Position numbers and translations under genes: made by a program. Shown in pieces: positions 12,601 through 26,902 of a stretch of DNA of 64,000 nt. The DNA lies in the NCBI GenBank assembly GCA_025602915.1, contig JAHLJZ010000006.1, forward strand, positions 496,001 to 560,000. The letters run 5' to 3'. Every line of letters starts with the position of its first letter. Position 1 is the stretch's first letter. This stretch comes from Paraphysoderma sedebokerense. Lineage: Eukaryota; Blastocladiomycota; Physodermatomycetes; Physodermatales; Physodermataceae. The notes under the pieces are model-generated. The model ran no database searches and had not been told where the DNA came from. It saw only the letters and a program-made list of their open reading frames with translations.

Positions 12601-14907
12601 AGGGCGGCTAAATAGGTTTCAACGGTCAATAATAGTAAGTATACTGAAAAAGAGAAGACGAATATACTTTGGGCGATTATTAGACCTAACTCTTTGAGAG
12701 ATTGCTTTGTCGTTGGTCTGATTTCTTGATTTAAGATACTTTCCACTCCTATTCAGCACCGTCAATATTCATGTTCCAAGATAAATCGGACTCAATACAG
12801 ATTGTATTTTCACTGACCTTGAGCTTCTCCGCTCTCTTGGTTTCAGATATCTTTCCAGATTCCTCCCAGCCTGGTTCGACTTGCTCGCTGTCTTCATTCT
12901 TTCCAGGGTCCGCTTGTGAGAATTTTTCGCCCAACTTGCTTCGCTCGGCAGCTGCGCAATCGATATATGTTTTCGATTCAGGTCACCATATAGATCGATT
13001 TTTTGTCCATTTCGAATGGACTGAATGAGTGATCGAGCTGCGATACGCAATGGAACGAAATTTTGCGTACGAGCTGCCCGGAGTATATGAAGGTCATCTC
13101 GGCGTAAGTTATCATTTTTATTACGAAGGTCCGAATCAGAACAAGATGACTGAGAGAGGTGATTGTCCTCTATCGCTTCATAGTCGTTAAACAGGTGCCG
13201 ATTGTTTCGACCGTCATTTTCAATATGTCCCGCTGCGTCGTCAATGTATTTAGCGAAATACCTCCCAATATGGTTTTGATACTTTAACGACGACTTTTTG
13301 CCAATCCGAAACTTTTTGGGCAATTTTCGTGGCTCTCTGCTCAGAGCGATGGGAAGATTTGACTTCTTTTGGTTATCGTTTCGTTTTTTAAATATCATCC
13401 TATCAATTGGATCGCCATCACGCAATTTCATACCGCTGGGTGTTATTTCGCGGCCTTCGTCATCGGCAGTCAAGTCGACAACGTTGGGATCACCTGTTGA
13501 AAGATTGGTCTCGTTGATACTTGGCGTTTCCTCCTCGGTATCATCTGCGTCGGACTCCCCAAGCCTTTTCAAGAACTCTTCGACTCGCCCTGCGTGTTTG
13601 CCCTGTTGGACCTTTCGGACATGATTTGTAGAAGACGACATGCGTTGCCTGCTTTGTTTTGCAGATTTGGAGGCTTCAACGCGATCGTGGACCAATAAAT
13701 AAGATGAAGGGAGCACGCCCTTGATATGTTTTTTCGTGATCACTTTGGGTCGCTTCAACTTTGTCTTGTGTAAACTCGAAGGCGATCGGTCCCCGGACTG
13801 TTCATTAACTTCTAGCGGGGAAGTGACATTGTCAGACAGGACATCGGTGATGCTTGAGCCTAAAGGGATAGAAGAAGCAGTTTTAGCTGTAGAATTACAG
13901 GTAGAGTATAATAATATTCTGTAATATTCGCCTTTTTTAGATGCAGAATCAGAGATGGCCGTATCGGCCAGTTCTAATCTGTATGGGGTGTTAAAACTAT
14001 CGATCGGGGAGAACTTCGGTAGATGCATGGTAATTTTATTCTTAGCAGTCGAATATTTGTACGATGTCAAGGAAGTAGAATCGAGGCTTTGTGATTCTGG
14101 TTGATCATCGGGGAAGGATACGTCGTTGTCAGACGGGAATCGAGGTCGCTTCCCTTCTGTGGAAGACGACTCACGGCCATTCTGAGCCACTTCAGATACA
14201 GAGAGATTACCCATTACATCCTTATCGTTTACATGATTATAAATTGACGATTCTTGAATTTTTCTTTTTGTCGGGATCTGAGGAGGACGATCAGCATTCC
14301 TTATTCGTTTTTTATCATTGATTCCGTTGAGCATCTGATATGTGAGTACTGGCAAGTCATCATCGTCCGTAACATCAGACAAAGAATCATCCATTCCCCA
14401 ACAATCTCGGACATTGAATTCTTCCTCTCGTATTTTGGTGTCAACATTGATTGATGACTTCCTGGGGATTTTCTTTCCTTTCAATTTCTTCTGCTTTTCA
14501 CCGGAAGCAGACCCACGAATTTGCAAACTCCGAATAAGAGATTCACCGTCATTGTTACTGCCATCATCAGGAGGGATTGCGGTGGGTTCGGCAATGGCCG
14601 ATTCTCTAGACGATGTCCGAGATTTTTGTTTGCGATTCGATCGCGTTTTCTTTCGTCCTCGTCCCTTTTTCGATTTGGCTTTGATAGGAGAGCACCTGAC
14701 TGCAGAGAGTATGCGACTAATGACAGGGGATTCAGAGTTTGAATCAGGATAGTGGAAATCATCTGTGGACAATTGAGGCAGTGAGTGATACAGCAAAGAA
14801 AAATCAGAATATGACCGGACTGAATGTGAATTGAACAGACCGGAAAGAGGCGTTGGTTGTATGGGACGCCACCCCACAAAATTGAAATTGAGATGATTCC
14901 TCTGCAT
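6630..14907 (-). CDS. MMS22: Mms22/Mus7-like replication-fork repair factor
   Basis: The start is the ATG at 14907. The first large exon runs to about 12819, with donor AAG|GTCAGT. The second runs from about 12611 to about 9700. Six or more smaller exons follow down to about 6630, giving over 2000 residues. The N-terminal third is basic and disordered, with two SUMO-binding-like motifs, VVDLTADDEG (about 13480) and IVDLTCDDTEG (about 12290). A segment with LRIAARSLIQSIRNGQ resembles the conserved N-terminal block of fungal Mus7. Later helical blocks such as TTLINRYSLLLLCIRIF and ARMISITSWMIHAKM match the pattern of the Mus7/Mms22 family. In yeasts Mms22 works with a cullin ligase and supports recovery of broken or stalled forks. 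A PIP-like QQSITDFL (about 12010) is also present. Family assignment is from remembered patterns; the 3' exon structure is uncertain. Confidence 0.68.
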
Positions 14908-15333
14908 TGACGTAGATCATATCAGAAACATGACCATCAAGACAACCTTTGGTAGAATGGCAGCGAAGGGGGAAGAGGGAAGGGTTTTGACTGAGAAAGG
15001 GAAGCGAGTGAACACAGCAGTGATCGCGTCCGAGTTGGCTACTCCGGCAGAGAGGGAATGGCGGTTGAGGATGAGCGACGAGGGAAGAGGGAATGTGTCT
15101 ATGAGAGAGAGAGAGAGGTTGCGGAATGGATATCCAGCAGGGTGGCCTCTAAATATAGACACAGTTTAAATATGTTTAAATTAGAGTTGGATCACCGGTG
15201 CTCTGGAGTCCGCGGCCCGACTGAGCTGCTCAACACAACCGCAGAGAGTATAGATACCATTCGATACCATTCGATACCATACACAGTATGTGCTGAGCTG
15301 CTGCTATCCCATCCTCCGACGTTTACACTGCCA
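14908..15333. promoter_or_regulatory. Divergent promoter region of MMS22-like and DUG2
   Basis: These 426 bases separate two start codons facing away from each other, so both promoters should lie here. The stretch contains a GA-rich run at about 15103-15120 and three tandem copies of a 10-bp unit at 15253-15282. Plus-strand open frames through this region have no family signature and run into the DUG2 start, so I read them as non-coding. Confidence 0.55.
15253..15282. repeat. Three tandem copies of a 10-bp unit (gataccattc)
   Basis: Two perfect copies of gataccattc are followed by one ending in ac instead of tc, about 50 bases upstream of the DUG2 start codon. The 10-bp spacing is one helical turn, so it could present a binding site repeatedly on the same DNA face. 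This role is an inference. Confidence 0.75.
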
Positions 15334-18300
15334 ATGCATCCCAACTCTCAACGACCCGCAACCCCCATCTCCCTTCCGCAGGATCCCCCGCAACCATCCT
15401 CCTCCATCTCTCGAAGCAACTCGTTGCAATGTCTGAAAGTAGACATCACCCACTCTCTTCACTCTATCAAAACAGCTGGATCTATTCTATGCACAGCTCT
15501 CACCCCTGATCTAGTATTTGCCGGTTTTCAGGAGGGTTACATTGAAGTATGGTGTGTCCACACTTTCCAAAAACTGGCCACACTCAAGGGCCATTCCAGA
15601 AGTGTGCTTTGTTTGACAATAGCCAAGAACGGTACTTTGCTATTGTCATCCTCCGGTGATGGTACTTGTAGAGTATGCCGTCTAAGATCCCAATATTACT
15701 TTTGTTACTTCAATCCCTGTCAGTAACTGATTTGTTTTTGCCGCAGATATGGGATATCGCAAAACTCAAATGTGTGCAAATTATCCTTGCTGGAGAGAAC
15801 AGCGGAGATATCTTTTCTCTCGTTTATTCTTCTCGGCTTGATACCATTTTCATCGGCTGTCAAAATACAAGTATTCAGTGGTTCAAGTTATCTACTTCCA
15901 GTTCTGTGCCCCCTGAAATTCGACGGAAGCGTTACGTCAATCGATCCTTTTCATATTTCTTCCGAGAGACCAGTATCGAGGATTTTGTGACGGACGAAGA
16001 AAAAAATTTGCCGTTGCCTGATATCATTTTTGATGACACGACTATGTACATGGCTCACCATGGCTACGTATACTCTCTGTTACTGACTACTTTGCCAATG
16101 GGGTTAGAAGTTCTAATTTCTGGCAGTGGGAACGGAGATATTAAGGTTTATTTGAATGCCACTTTATTAGTCTTTATAAAGATACTTACCTGCTTTTCCA
16201 TATGGATTTCTGCATAATTACAGATTTGGGATATCTCGTCTGGCGCCCCTAGTCACATAATCACCCTTCTTAACACAAACGACAGTGTAATGACTCTAGT
16301 CGCACATGATGGCCTTTTATTTTCAGGAACTCAGGGTGGTGAGATAAAAGTAATCTTTGCCTTCCTCTGGACTTTTATTGATGTGGATCATGCTGACGCC
16401 GAATTCGCGCAATCGATTTATTCAAGTAGATTTGGGATATGGAAACATTCCAGTGTATTCGACAACTGGTGGGTCATACAGATGATATCATGTCGCTTTG
16501 TATACGAAATAAAACCTTATATTCAGCCAGCGCAGACGGCTTGATCAAGGTACTGTCGAAACGTCTTACTCGAGTGACGTTTCCTGCCTTCTCCATTTGA
16601 TATTCTTCCGCGCCTTTTGTCCCGCTTATTCCCTTAACGACTTCTTTGCGTACCCATGATGCTGACGGTGATTCTTATTTTTTAGGTTTGGCGCCGGGAT
16701 TTGAACTTTGATTGCACCCAAACTCTAGAGCAAGATTCCAAAACAAACATCATTTTGTCAATATCCATATCCTCCGATATTCTCGTGTCCGCCACAAATG
16801 ATTCCACTTTGAAGGTAATTGTCGATCAAATGAGATTGTTTTATGCTCTTCTTGCTCAATAACGATTGTATATAGTTTTGGGCCCTACCGCCTGCTATCC
16901 CGTCTACTCCGACAACCAATGAAGACAGGGGAGATTCTGACACCGGGGCAATAGAGGGTCAGATAGATCAGGCCGAGGATACCATGATTTTTGCATTGCA
17001 GAATTGGATCCGCATAAAAACTGTGAGCGGGCTGCCCGAGTTTTCCGAAGAATGCAGAAACGGGGCGAAGTATTTAAAAAGTGTTTTGAGTCAGTTAGGG
17101 GCTCAAGCTAAACTTGTTCGTACTTTTTTTGTCATCAAATGTTTTGGAAAAGATTAAATTAATTAGTTTCATGTGATACCTTCTGAACAAAGATTCCAAC
17201 TGGAGATGGGAAAAATCCGCTGGTCCTTGGAAAGTTTACCTCTACTTATTCTCCTTCTTCGCCATCGCCTCTTCCTAGTTCAATTTCCTCTTCGACTCCT
17301 TCACGCCCTCGTCCCCTCCATATACTTTTTTACGGACACTACGACGTTCAGCCTGCCTCAACAAGGCAGTGGGCAACACATCCGTTTACATTAACCGGAT
17401 TGAATGGGTACTTATATGGTAGAGGTATAAGTGACGATAAAGGGCCTATAATGGCCACTCTTTTTGCTGTCAATGCATTGCTGGAGGAGGGAATGTTGAA
17501 TTGTGACATTACATTTTTGGTCGAGGGCGAAGAGGAAAGCGGAAGCGGGGGATTTAAAGAGGCTGTTAAAAAATTGAAAGAAACGGGAGAAGTGAAAGCA
17601 GCAGACGTCATACTCATGAGGTTTGTGACCGGTTGTAATACCTGCAATATATGTTGTGAACTAACCAATTTTGTACCTTTTGACTTCCCTCAAAAGCAAC
17701 TCATACTGGCTTGGCGAGGAAATGCCTTGTATCACGTACGGTCAAAGAGGCGTTATTCATGCTTCCGTTGAGGTGTTGTTAGCTTTTGTTCTATTTTGTT
17801 ATGTTCCATCTCTCATATCCGCGTTTACAGGTTTCCGGCCCAGAACAAGATTTACATTCAGGCGTCGATGGCGGGTTCGCTTTGCTCTCCTTTTCTCTTT
17901 CAAATAGGCAATGACTGAAGGTGTCCTTTTTTCAGAACTGTTTCGGAACCACTTCTGGATCTGATAAAGATTTTAGCTGGACTGCTAGACAGTCAACAAA
18001 AAGTCTTAATTCCAGGTATTTGATCTGATCATCTCTATTAATTTCTTCGATAACTCCTGTATTCTTTGACATCCAGCTTATTGGCATCTATGTTATATCT
18101 TTTCACTGAAAACAAATAGGATTCTTAGATGATGTTCGGCCCCTCACGGCTGCAGAATCAAAGCAGTACGACGAATTGGTCACTTCAATTGTTGATTCAA
18201 CAACCTCTCTGCAATTGACCGAACAGTATGATTCAATTATTCCCATCACTGACAGGCCCGCGGACTCAAGTGAGTCTGGGTCTAATGATCAAGGAAGTAG

Positions 18301-19100
18301 AAAAACCGATCGCTCTATGACAGACGAAGAAAAGGCAGTGAAGAAGAAAGAGTTAAAAGAAAGGTATTTGAAGTGCTGGAGATATCCTACTGTTACAGTC
18401 AGTCAGATATCAACCAGTAGTCCTCGTAAGTGTTCCCGCTCTAGCCTCTCGACCCCCCGTCACCACTATTTTCGCCGAGGGCCGCTCCTGACTGCTTTCT
18501 CTTATTCGGCTAATGACCAATTCTTTCTCAGGCAACAACCGCACTGTCATTCCCCGTGTTGCGACTGCCTCCGTTTCCATGCGCACGGTTCCGAATCAAT
18601 GCACAGCCGATCTCACCACAAAACTCACTACCCATCTTCGCACTTTGTTCTCTTCGTTGAATACCACCAATAAGCTTTCTATTGATATCAATTCATGGAC
18701 AGATTGGTGGCTTGGGAGTCCCAATGATATTGTATTTCGCGCTGCAAGTAAAGCTGTCGAAAAAGTTTGGGGCAAAGAACCACTGCTAGTGCGGGAAGGT
18801 GGAAGTATCGTTCCTGTAAGTTGGTTGGAAAGGGAGTTTGGAGTGAGCGTAGTAAATGTTCCGGTATGTCGTTGTATCATTGAAAATCGCTGGTTCCCCC
18901 TTTCTCATTGAAGTATTTATTCGCTAACACCTCGATTTCCTATACAGATGGGTCAATCTTCAGATGGCGCACATCTGCCAAACGAACGAATAAGGATACT
19001 TAATCTGCTGAATGGGCGTAAAGTAATGATTGAACTTATCAAGGAGCTACAAGATCTGTGGGACGGACAGCGCTTTGACTCCGACATAGACAGAGTCTAA
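15334..19100 (+). CDS. DUG2: DUG2-like WD40-M20 peptidase of the glutathione degradation complex
   Basis: The start is the ATG at 15334 and the stop is at 19100, with about ten short introns. The N-terminal half carries WD40 blades (for example LATLKGHSRSVLCLTIAKNG, ISGSGNGDIK, YSASADGLIK). The C-terminal half, from about 16980, is an M20 metallopeptidase. It shows the first metal-binding histidine in GHYDVQP, the bridging aspartate in GRGISDDKGP, the catalytic glutamate pair in EGEEESGSGG, and the late histidine in DGAHLPNERIRI. This two-part build is specific to fungal Dug2, which pairs with the glutamine-amidotransferase-like Dug3 to cleave glutathione in the cytosol. All key metal residues are present, so it looks active. 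It is divergent from the MMS22-like gene and convergent with REV3, with about 200 bases between stops. Confidence 0.9.
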
Positions 19101-19305
19101 AACTACCAGGCGTGAATGTTTGCTGGGCAGGGCCACTCGTGTACTGATTAAACCGGCTTACAAATAGAAAGATGATATTCTTCACAAGAAAATCAACCTC
19201 ATAGAAAAACGGAGCAATATGAACAATTATATTTACATATTTATTGTGTTCATGGGAAAGGCTTGCTGTTAAAATTTCGGGACATGAAAGGGCGCATTCC
19301 ATTAA

Positions 19306-22300
19306 TTAAGTTTGCAACAGTTTATTCTCAAAGTTATATACAGCATTAAGACGTCGCTTAGCTTTTACTCTTTCATACAAAATGGGGCAGTCAATAGATT
19401 CACAGTCTACATCCGTGTCTCTGAACCCCATACATGAAAAGCAAATTTCAGCAAAAGAGACATACTTTTTTTCCGCTTTAGCCAAAGTACGGTAGAAATT
19501 ATACCGAGAGACGGAAATATTTTGATTACAACTGGCGCATATCCCTGTCAAACGATTCCAAGGTCAGGTTCAATTCCACCACGAAAACAAGGAGGGGAAA
19601 GGATTAGGTTGTAAATACCATTACGAGTTGCTTGCTCACAGATAATACAGCTTGTAGTCGAGTAATACTGTTCTAATGTTGAGCCTGCGGCATTATGAGA
19701 CGGGCCCACTTGCATAACACGGAACACTCGAGGCATGCTAGCATACCACGACTGAATATCTACACCAATCAGGTTGAATACTCGTTCTAACGGCGGGATA
19801 ATTTGCTTTGTAATGTAGTATTCACTGTTCAAACGCAGAGTCCTGTAAAGCCATGTAATGTTGAATATCAAGTTAATATCATGACTATCAGCGGATTCAT
19901 AACCGGATGGGAAAATACGTACTTGTTTTTCAAGAAATCCACTGGCGACACCACTTGATCGACAAGTCTCATTCCGGGCCCTCCATACATAACAACGTAT
20001 GGAACTCGCTCTCCATACTGCGGTTCCGATCTTTTATCGACCAACATTTTCTTTGTACTCAAGAGAGCCCCAGGGGGTAATGTTCCGCGATTACTGGAGT
20101 GGATGAACCCCGGTGTCAGATCGACCATACAGAGCTAAAAATCAGCGAATTCTCACCTGTATGTTCCGAGCTTGACCGACTTTGCAATGATAAAATCTTG
20201 AAGCGAAACACGTCCTTCAATTACTTTGGTGAATTGACGTTGAACATACTCTTTTATCTGTGATAGGTCTTGCGTTGTGAATAATAATCTTGACAATCAC
20301 AATAATTAGCATCTCAACGCTATCCAACTACCAAAACACAGCAACTTACTTCAAGCAGCGCTCCATCATTTTAGCGACCACAGGACACCCGTCTCTCCTT
20401 ACAGTTTCTATTCCCTTCGCATCAAATACAGGGGAATCGGTAATACTTTCGTACTTCCAGCCAACATAACGTTTCTTAGCCAGTAGGACGCAAGGATGGT
20501 AAACCTAAAAGCAGAGATTTGAGCACTACAATTAAATATTCATATTGCATCATGTATGTTTCACCTTTTCGAATTTAAGCTTCATGGGATATGGATTCAT
20601 ATTCGTCACTGAATCCGCTATTGCCTTTCCAATTTGGAACGCTCTTTCTTTTGTGGCGCCAGGCAGATATACGAAAACGCTGGATATCGCCGAGCAGAAA
20701 ATTAGAATACGCAGTAAGTTCACAGCTACGAAATGCAGGTTGAAGGCCGCAGAACTGACCTGTCCGTATCCCCATAGACAACACGGGCACCCCATTCAGA
20801 ATGATTATTGATTAACTTAATCGCCTAACATGGTGAATTTGATGTCAATTTAAGTGGTTTAAAAGTACATAGACCCGATTCACCTACTTTTTCTAAAGTC
20901 TCGCGGCCGGTTTGAACAATGCTGTCGGCGATCTCGACCATAGGCATTCGACCAGAAAAATTTGCGGACGTGTAACCATATGTCACATTGGCGATGTACT
21001 TTAAACTTAGCTGACGCGCATCTAACAACTTCAACAAAGACTACATGGAACCAAAACATTAGTTAAACCTCTATTAAAAAAGGAACGCAGCCGGAATCAT
21101 GCGGCCCAAAATCGTGACAAACTTTTTCATTTTTATACAACTTCATGGAATTTTTAACCATGATACGTGTGTCGAGAATTTCACTAAGCATTCTCCCAAG
21201 AATGCCTTGCCGAATGTATGGTTTCACGAACACTACTCCATTGGGTGATACTATACACGATAAAAAGTCAGTGCTAACTGTCTGAGAACACAAACAAAAA
21301 AAAATTTAATAAAACAACGCACTATTGATATGATCTTTGAACAATTTTATAATTTCTGGCGACACTTCAAAGTTATCCAAAACACCCAATTTATTAGTTG
21401 CAGCAGTTCCAGGAACTCTTCCGAGGCAAGTCGAGTAGCTGCAATGATGGAATTAATTTCCACTCGCATGATACGGCTCCAAACGAAATCAAGTTACCAA
21501 TAGTTGTATGCAATCATAATAGAGGGATACAGCGACTGAAAATCCAGAACGAGTAGCGGACTCGAATAGAACCTGGATTCCGGTTCCATGACAAGTGGCA
21601 GACATTCAGCCGCTCGACAAGCAGCCACCTATTTCGTAGAGTTGCACTACATCAATAAATTTCTGTGACTCTCCGGAAACACGAAAGAAGTATACCTGTC
21701 GTTTATTCGGTGAGATCAGAACAAAATTTTCCGGTTTCGCAATTCTCAACATCATTGATTCTACCCGAAACTGTGAGCCGCGTGACAAACAAGAGTAGAA
21801 ATCTATACCGAAGACTCGAGCGAATTCGCTTAATTGAATTTGTGAGTTTGTGAAACAGAAAAATTTAGAAGGCGACTACACATACCTGGTTCGATTAATA
21901 AAGTCGCACTGATCCAACAAACGGAGATTTAACATTGCTCTATCAATGTAGTATTTACAAGTCCTCCATTTAAATAAAAAGCTGTCTCCACTATACCACT
22001 TTGTTAACATCTCCTTTGGGAAGTGAGGAAACCTAATGTTGTCAACGGCAAACATTTGTCAACTCGAAACATGGACGGCTCACCACAAGAATAATGAAAT
22101 TCTACCTCATGTGCAGGACATGAAATACCATATTCTCAAATCTATAACTGGTGAGAGTATACTCCGATTTCATCAATCGCCATATATTTAACACAATTCT
22201 GCCAGTAACGTGTATGCTCGATGTTTTCTTGTAACCCCACGAATCGCCGTCTTTACCAAACTTACTCTGTTGGTGAACTTCCATTCGAGAAAGATGATCA

Positions 22301-25300
22301 AGCAAGTGCAGTCCTAGGATGAATAGAAGAGGGCAATTATTCTTTAGCCAAGACGTAACAAATGAAACCATGAAGCAACTGATACTCACTATATGACTTG
22401 TACGCTCTCTCGATAAGGTAACCCCATGACTCATTGTGGATTTCATAACCGGCAATAATATCGGGATCGAATTCTCTAACCTTTCGAATAAGTGCATGAA
22501 ACAGGCCTTCCTCAGTCTTTACGTATTCAATTGGATAACCTGCGGTGATAGACATCAATGATAACAGTCTCGAAACATCAAAATCACTTATTTTGCGCGA
22601 CAATATGAACGTACCACATATTCCGTATTTGTTGACTTCATACTCCTGTCGTACCGTAATTATCCCAATTTGAGAACTAAAAGGCGAACAAAAAAACAAC
22701 GTCATTAAATCAATTGTAATGAGGTAAGAAGTGTGTATTCAACATACCGGGGTAGCTGGCCGTTGGTCAACTCTGCACTTATGGAATCACCCTGCAAACA
22801 GTACACAATAAACTGGACAGGATCGTGCAATGGATCCGGAAGCAAGGAGCCGCGGCATGAAGCTATAATTGAACTTTAGAGTGACTCATTGCTTCAGACA
22901 ACGACAAGGCGAAAGTTCTAGTCACCATGAACTTCCAAACTCATCACATTTAAGTGCTGCTTCTCCGTGTGCGACGATTCTGAAAAATGCTGGCTAAATT
23001 TAAATCCAAATTTGTTCTTCTGAGTGGGCGGTTCAATCTAAAACGACGTTAGAAATAATGATTTAGAATGAATAGTTCATATATCACTACACCATGGGAT
23101 TTACCTGAGATTTCTTTGCAAGTTGTGATTTATTCAACGGACCAGCTGTTGAATGCATCTCTGACTCACAATCATGGCAAACTTGCACCCTGGACGGCGG
23201 AGACCTTAAAGGCGTCCAAGAGCGAACGAAATATCTGCAACAAGTATGTTAATACAATTTCTTCAATCACAAAGGACGCTGATGATGACTACTTTTCCTC
23301 ACTCCACTTCTTCTTGTTCTCCAGCCACTTATCGCCGTCAAGCTGACTGCTCCTAGAATTCCAATCCCAGTCTTTGATACCCCCAGAATCAGACCCAATC
23401 TTAAACTCTTTCCCAGCGTAAACTGTTATTCTGGTCGAAACATCATTTAAGTTACTGTAAAAGGGCTCTTTCCAGACCTGAACGGGGATTTTGTCCTTTA
23501 ATAAACCAGCAATAATGTCGGTTGTAGTTGGCGGCAAACTGCGATATCGATACGCTACGAAATATATCTTACGTAAGAATCCTTGTACAAATGGATACAC
23601 AATGCGGATTTGATATCAACTAACCGCTTTTCAACGAATAAGAGTCGCTCAAGTCCATAATCGACGAGTCGTTGTCGTAGTGATCATTAAAATGATTAAA
23701 GGACGTCTGTACTGACTCACTTGATGGTATTTTGTTGTCTCCGTATACGCTATTGTCATTTGTGGTCACCGTCGGTGAGATAGGTATAGGTGGATCATCG
23801 AACGGCCCCTTTTCGGCGACGCGATTCTTTAATGGAGGTGACCACATTCCGTACAAAGAATTTGTGAAATATTCACTATTTTGCTTTACCGGAGCAGTTA
23901 GCCTCGTAATACGAGCCAGTTTATACTGGTCGCCATTGGCGGATACAACCGCCGATGATTGCTTAAAATCACGTCTTTGTACCTGCCGCACAGAGCCGGA
24001 CCGATATGATGATGAAGAAGAAGCGCGCTGAAATGCCTGATGATTGGCCGCTTCAACTCTGGATCGGTTAGATTCATTTGCGGAGAGGTTATGTTGATTC
24101 GAAGTGGAGGTTCGCTTATTGGAAGTGGCATTTGAGGAATAAACAGGATTAGGCATCTCATCAATGAGGTCCACTTTACGCTTACGCGGAATCTATATTT
24201 TTAATAAGAGGATAATATTCAGACTACCATACAATTTTCCAATGATTTGACAGTCAAGAGTTACCTCGGGAGCTTTGAACTCGGAAAAGTCGTTGAAGTT
24301 TCTTGGCTCATTCAACAAACCAGAGCTTGAAGCAGCTGCACCAGTTTCCCGGGGGCCGACAGCGACCACCTGAGAATATCTGTATTTCTTGTCCTTTTCT
24401 ACCTTCCTTCTCTTTATCCCAATTTTCTTCGGATATACTTCTTTATCAAGTTTATCGTCAGAACCGCCATCAAATTGCGGTATGCGGTTCTGTTCTTGTT
24501 TTGGAGTCTTCTGATGTTGATTGTGACTTCCGAGTTTAGCGGCAGATCGAGCAGGTGAGTCTTGCAATGAATCTTCAATATCATCTACAGTGATTTCGTA
24601 CATCCTGTCATCCGGACTCTCATCTTGCGATCTGAAGTCCAACACGAAAGTGAATTGTTTATGTTAGTGTAAATTAATATAGTGGACTAGATCGGAAAGC
24701 AACCTCCGTGACTCAGATTCTTGAGATATCCAATCGTCAATTTTTCGATCAATTCCGTCATGGATAAAGTCATCTTCTTCTATATCCTCATCAATCCATT
24801 TCGGTTCCTGGAATTTCTCCTCTTCATATTGAACGTTGATTTTCTGTGGCGAATCATGGGTTGGGTCATTTACTTTCTGGTTGTATATCTTGGACGGTGT
24901 GTCAAGTTGCTCTTTGTCATCATGGCAGCCATCAAGCATCCAATTCAAAATTTTCTCTGTTTCTTCTTCATCTTCCTCTTCATCTCCACTCATGTACTCA
25001 TATTCACGCTCCAATTCCTGCCTATTTTTGCGCGGCGAAGCCTCACTTCGCCCAACATGTTGACTCAATAGCAATTCATCGATTATGACATTTTCGTGCT
25101 CACTAGCCAAGGGAGAAACGGACGGCGTCTTTCGGACAAGGTTCGGTTGATTTAGCTCGCTCGTTCCTTTATCCTCTACTTGAGTAGCTGCACCTTTTCT
25201 TCCATAATTTCCTTTCTGAATCTGTGACATAATAACTAAATCATCAAAATCGTTGAAACTGAATCCTTCCTGAGGAGCCACAGGACTTGTGGTAATCAGA

Positions 25301-26902
25301 TTTGATTCATTGTCGAAAAGATGTGACGATCTTTGAGGTGATACTTGCGAAAGAGATTTTGGATACAAAGCCGTAACGGATTGGAATGCGGTTGGGACAG
25401 TCTGCGAAGGTGGGGTGGATGTAGTCGACTTAGGAGATGTGCGAGGCTCCATTTCATTATCAGTTGAGGAAGTAAGATTCGAAAGAGTAATGTCCCGTAA
25501 TGAACGAAAATTATCTTTTGACTCAGCAGAGTTTTTCATAGTGCGGACATTCGATTCGACTCCACTGCTATGCTTTCTTCCGTCGTCACTTCCACTTTGA
25601 CTTTGTTGTTTGGATTCTAAATAGCGCAATAACTTTCTCCTTAATTCATCTTCTGACCCCCATTGCGACTGTCTGACCCGAATTTCATCAGGCATCGAGG
25701 AAGCAACATTATCTATTTTCACATCAATGCCTCGAGAATGTCTTCGATTTCGTTCATCATCCCATATGGACGCAAGGGATGGTACGTATTTTGAGTTCGA
25801 CGGTGGGACATCGAGTGAAGGCGGAATCCGTGGACTGGGGTCAACGGGCCGCTCTTTTAAGAGGTCACGGTTGATAATGCGTTTAAACTTAATTAAGGGA
25901 TATTTAAGTCATCTGAGATTATTATTAGTAGAAATTACGAAATAAAGGATATTCATCACTGTCGTGTCAATTTCCAGCTCGCAAAAACTTTCGCGCTTGA
26001 TCGTGGGATGTGTGTCCGAACTCCACTTTAACTCAGGCGGGATGTTTGAATTTAGGAAATGCATTTTTGAATCTTGTCGTAACTCGGATTCTTGCAATGT
26101 GAAACAGAAATTGTTAATTATAATCTCGCTTATACAGAAATTGGACAGATTTCCGTTACAAACCTCGAACAGGCATTCTAATCTTAGCCCATTCAACACC
26201 CACCCATCCCATGCCGTATAAATTATAATCCATCATAAACTGCAATATGTAAGGAATATGGAGCTCATATGGTTGCATAACTGTCTTCATTATTGCTCCC
26301 GATAGCAACAAATCGCCAAGCTTATTTTGAATGGACGGATCAAGCAGGTATATTTTCAGAAAGTATTCGTTGCGGCAATGGTATCCGTAGAACGGTATAC
26401 CTTTAACAAGGATTATACCGGCTATAAATTGGCATTCATTAGGATTTCTGTTCAGGGCTATCGCAAGGGCATGATTGATACTGAGGCCCAGTTGATAAAT
26501 GAATAGTTGAACTAGAAGGTGACAATGGCACAGTCAATCCTTTTGTACTTTTGACAGCAGAAATTTGGTAATTTATAATCTGAAAGACCTTGAGCCGACT
26601 CTGTGGATCCTGAATATGGAACATAAAAATAGGGATACGCCTAGCGAACGAAAATCAAAAACAGTTAAGAAAGTGATCGTCTCGTCAGGAATCATCAACA
26701 GCAGACGTGCCTGATGAATATGTAGACAAACAAGTTGTCCGTTCTCGGATGACCCGAAAACTCTGATTACAGGAACTTTTTTCAGAACTCCGTCATTGAA
26801 TGGAGAGTAGCGTCTATCAAGCGGGCCCGGACTTGTTAGGTAGTGGTCGATGACGACTATTTTGACGGACAAGAGCGGTTTACGGTTAGGAGTGAGGGAC
26901 AT
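19306..26902 (-). CDS. REV3: REV3, catalytic subunit of DNA polymerase zeta
   Basis: The start at 26902 opens with the family's N-terminal pattern (LLSVKIVVIDHYL, then VPVIRVFGSSENGQLVCLHI). The middle is long and disordered (about 23600-25900). A conserved block YVPSLASIWDDERNRR follows the N-terminal region. The exonuclease-like motif reads GYEIHNESWGYLIERA, lacking the proofreading aspartate as in other Rev3 proteins. Polymerase motif A is LDFQSLYPSIM (about 21560). Motif C is VVYGDTDS, with the last codon split by an intron (about 20760-20780). The C-terminus has both cysteine clusters: CysA is CIIC...CASC across an intron, and CysB, the iron-sulfur site, is CFSC...CESIDC. Polymerase zeta extends past lesions during translesion synthesis and crosslink repair. 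The gene has a dozen or more introns. Confidence 0.95.

Noticed and set aside
12513-12746. Minus-strand open frame with a hydrophobic stretch between the two large MMS22-like exons
   Set aside because: The frame lies mostly in an intron. A donor near 12819 and an acceptor near 12611 join the flanking exons in frame, and the frame that continues into the second exon is a different one.
14930-15333. Plus-strand coding sequence upstream of DUG2
   Set aside because: The frame passes through GA-rich and tandem-repeat DNA with no family signature; the WD40 protein has a sensible start at 15334.
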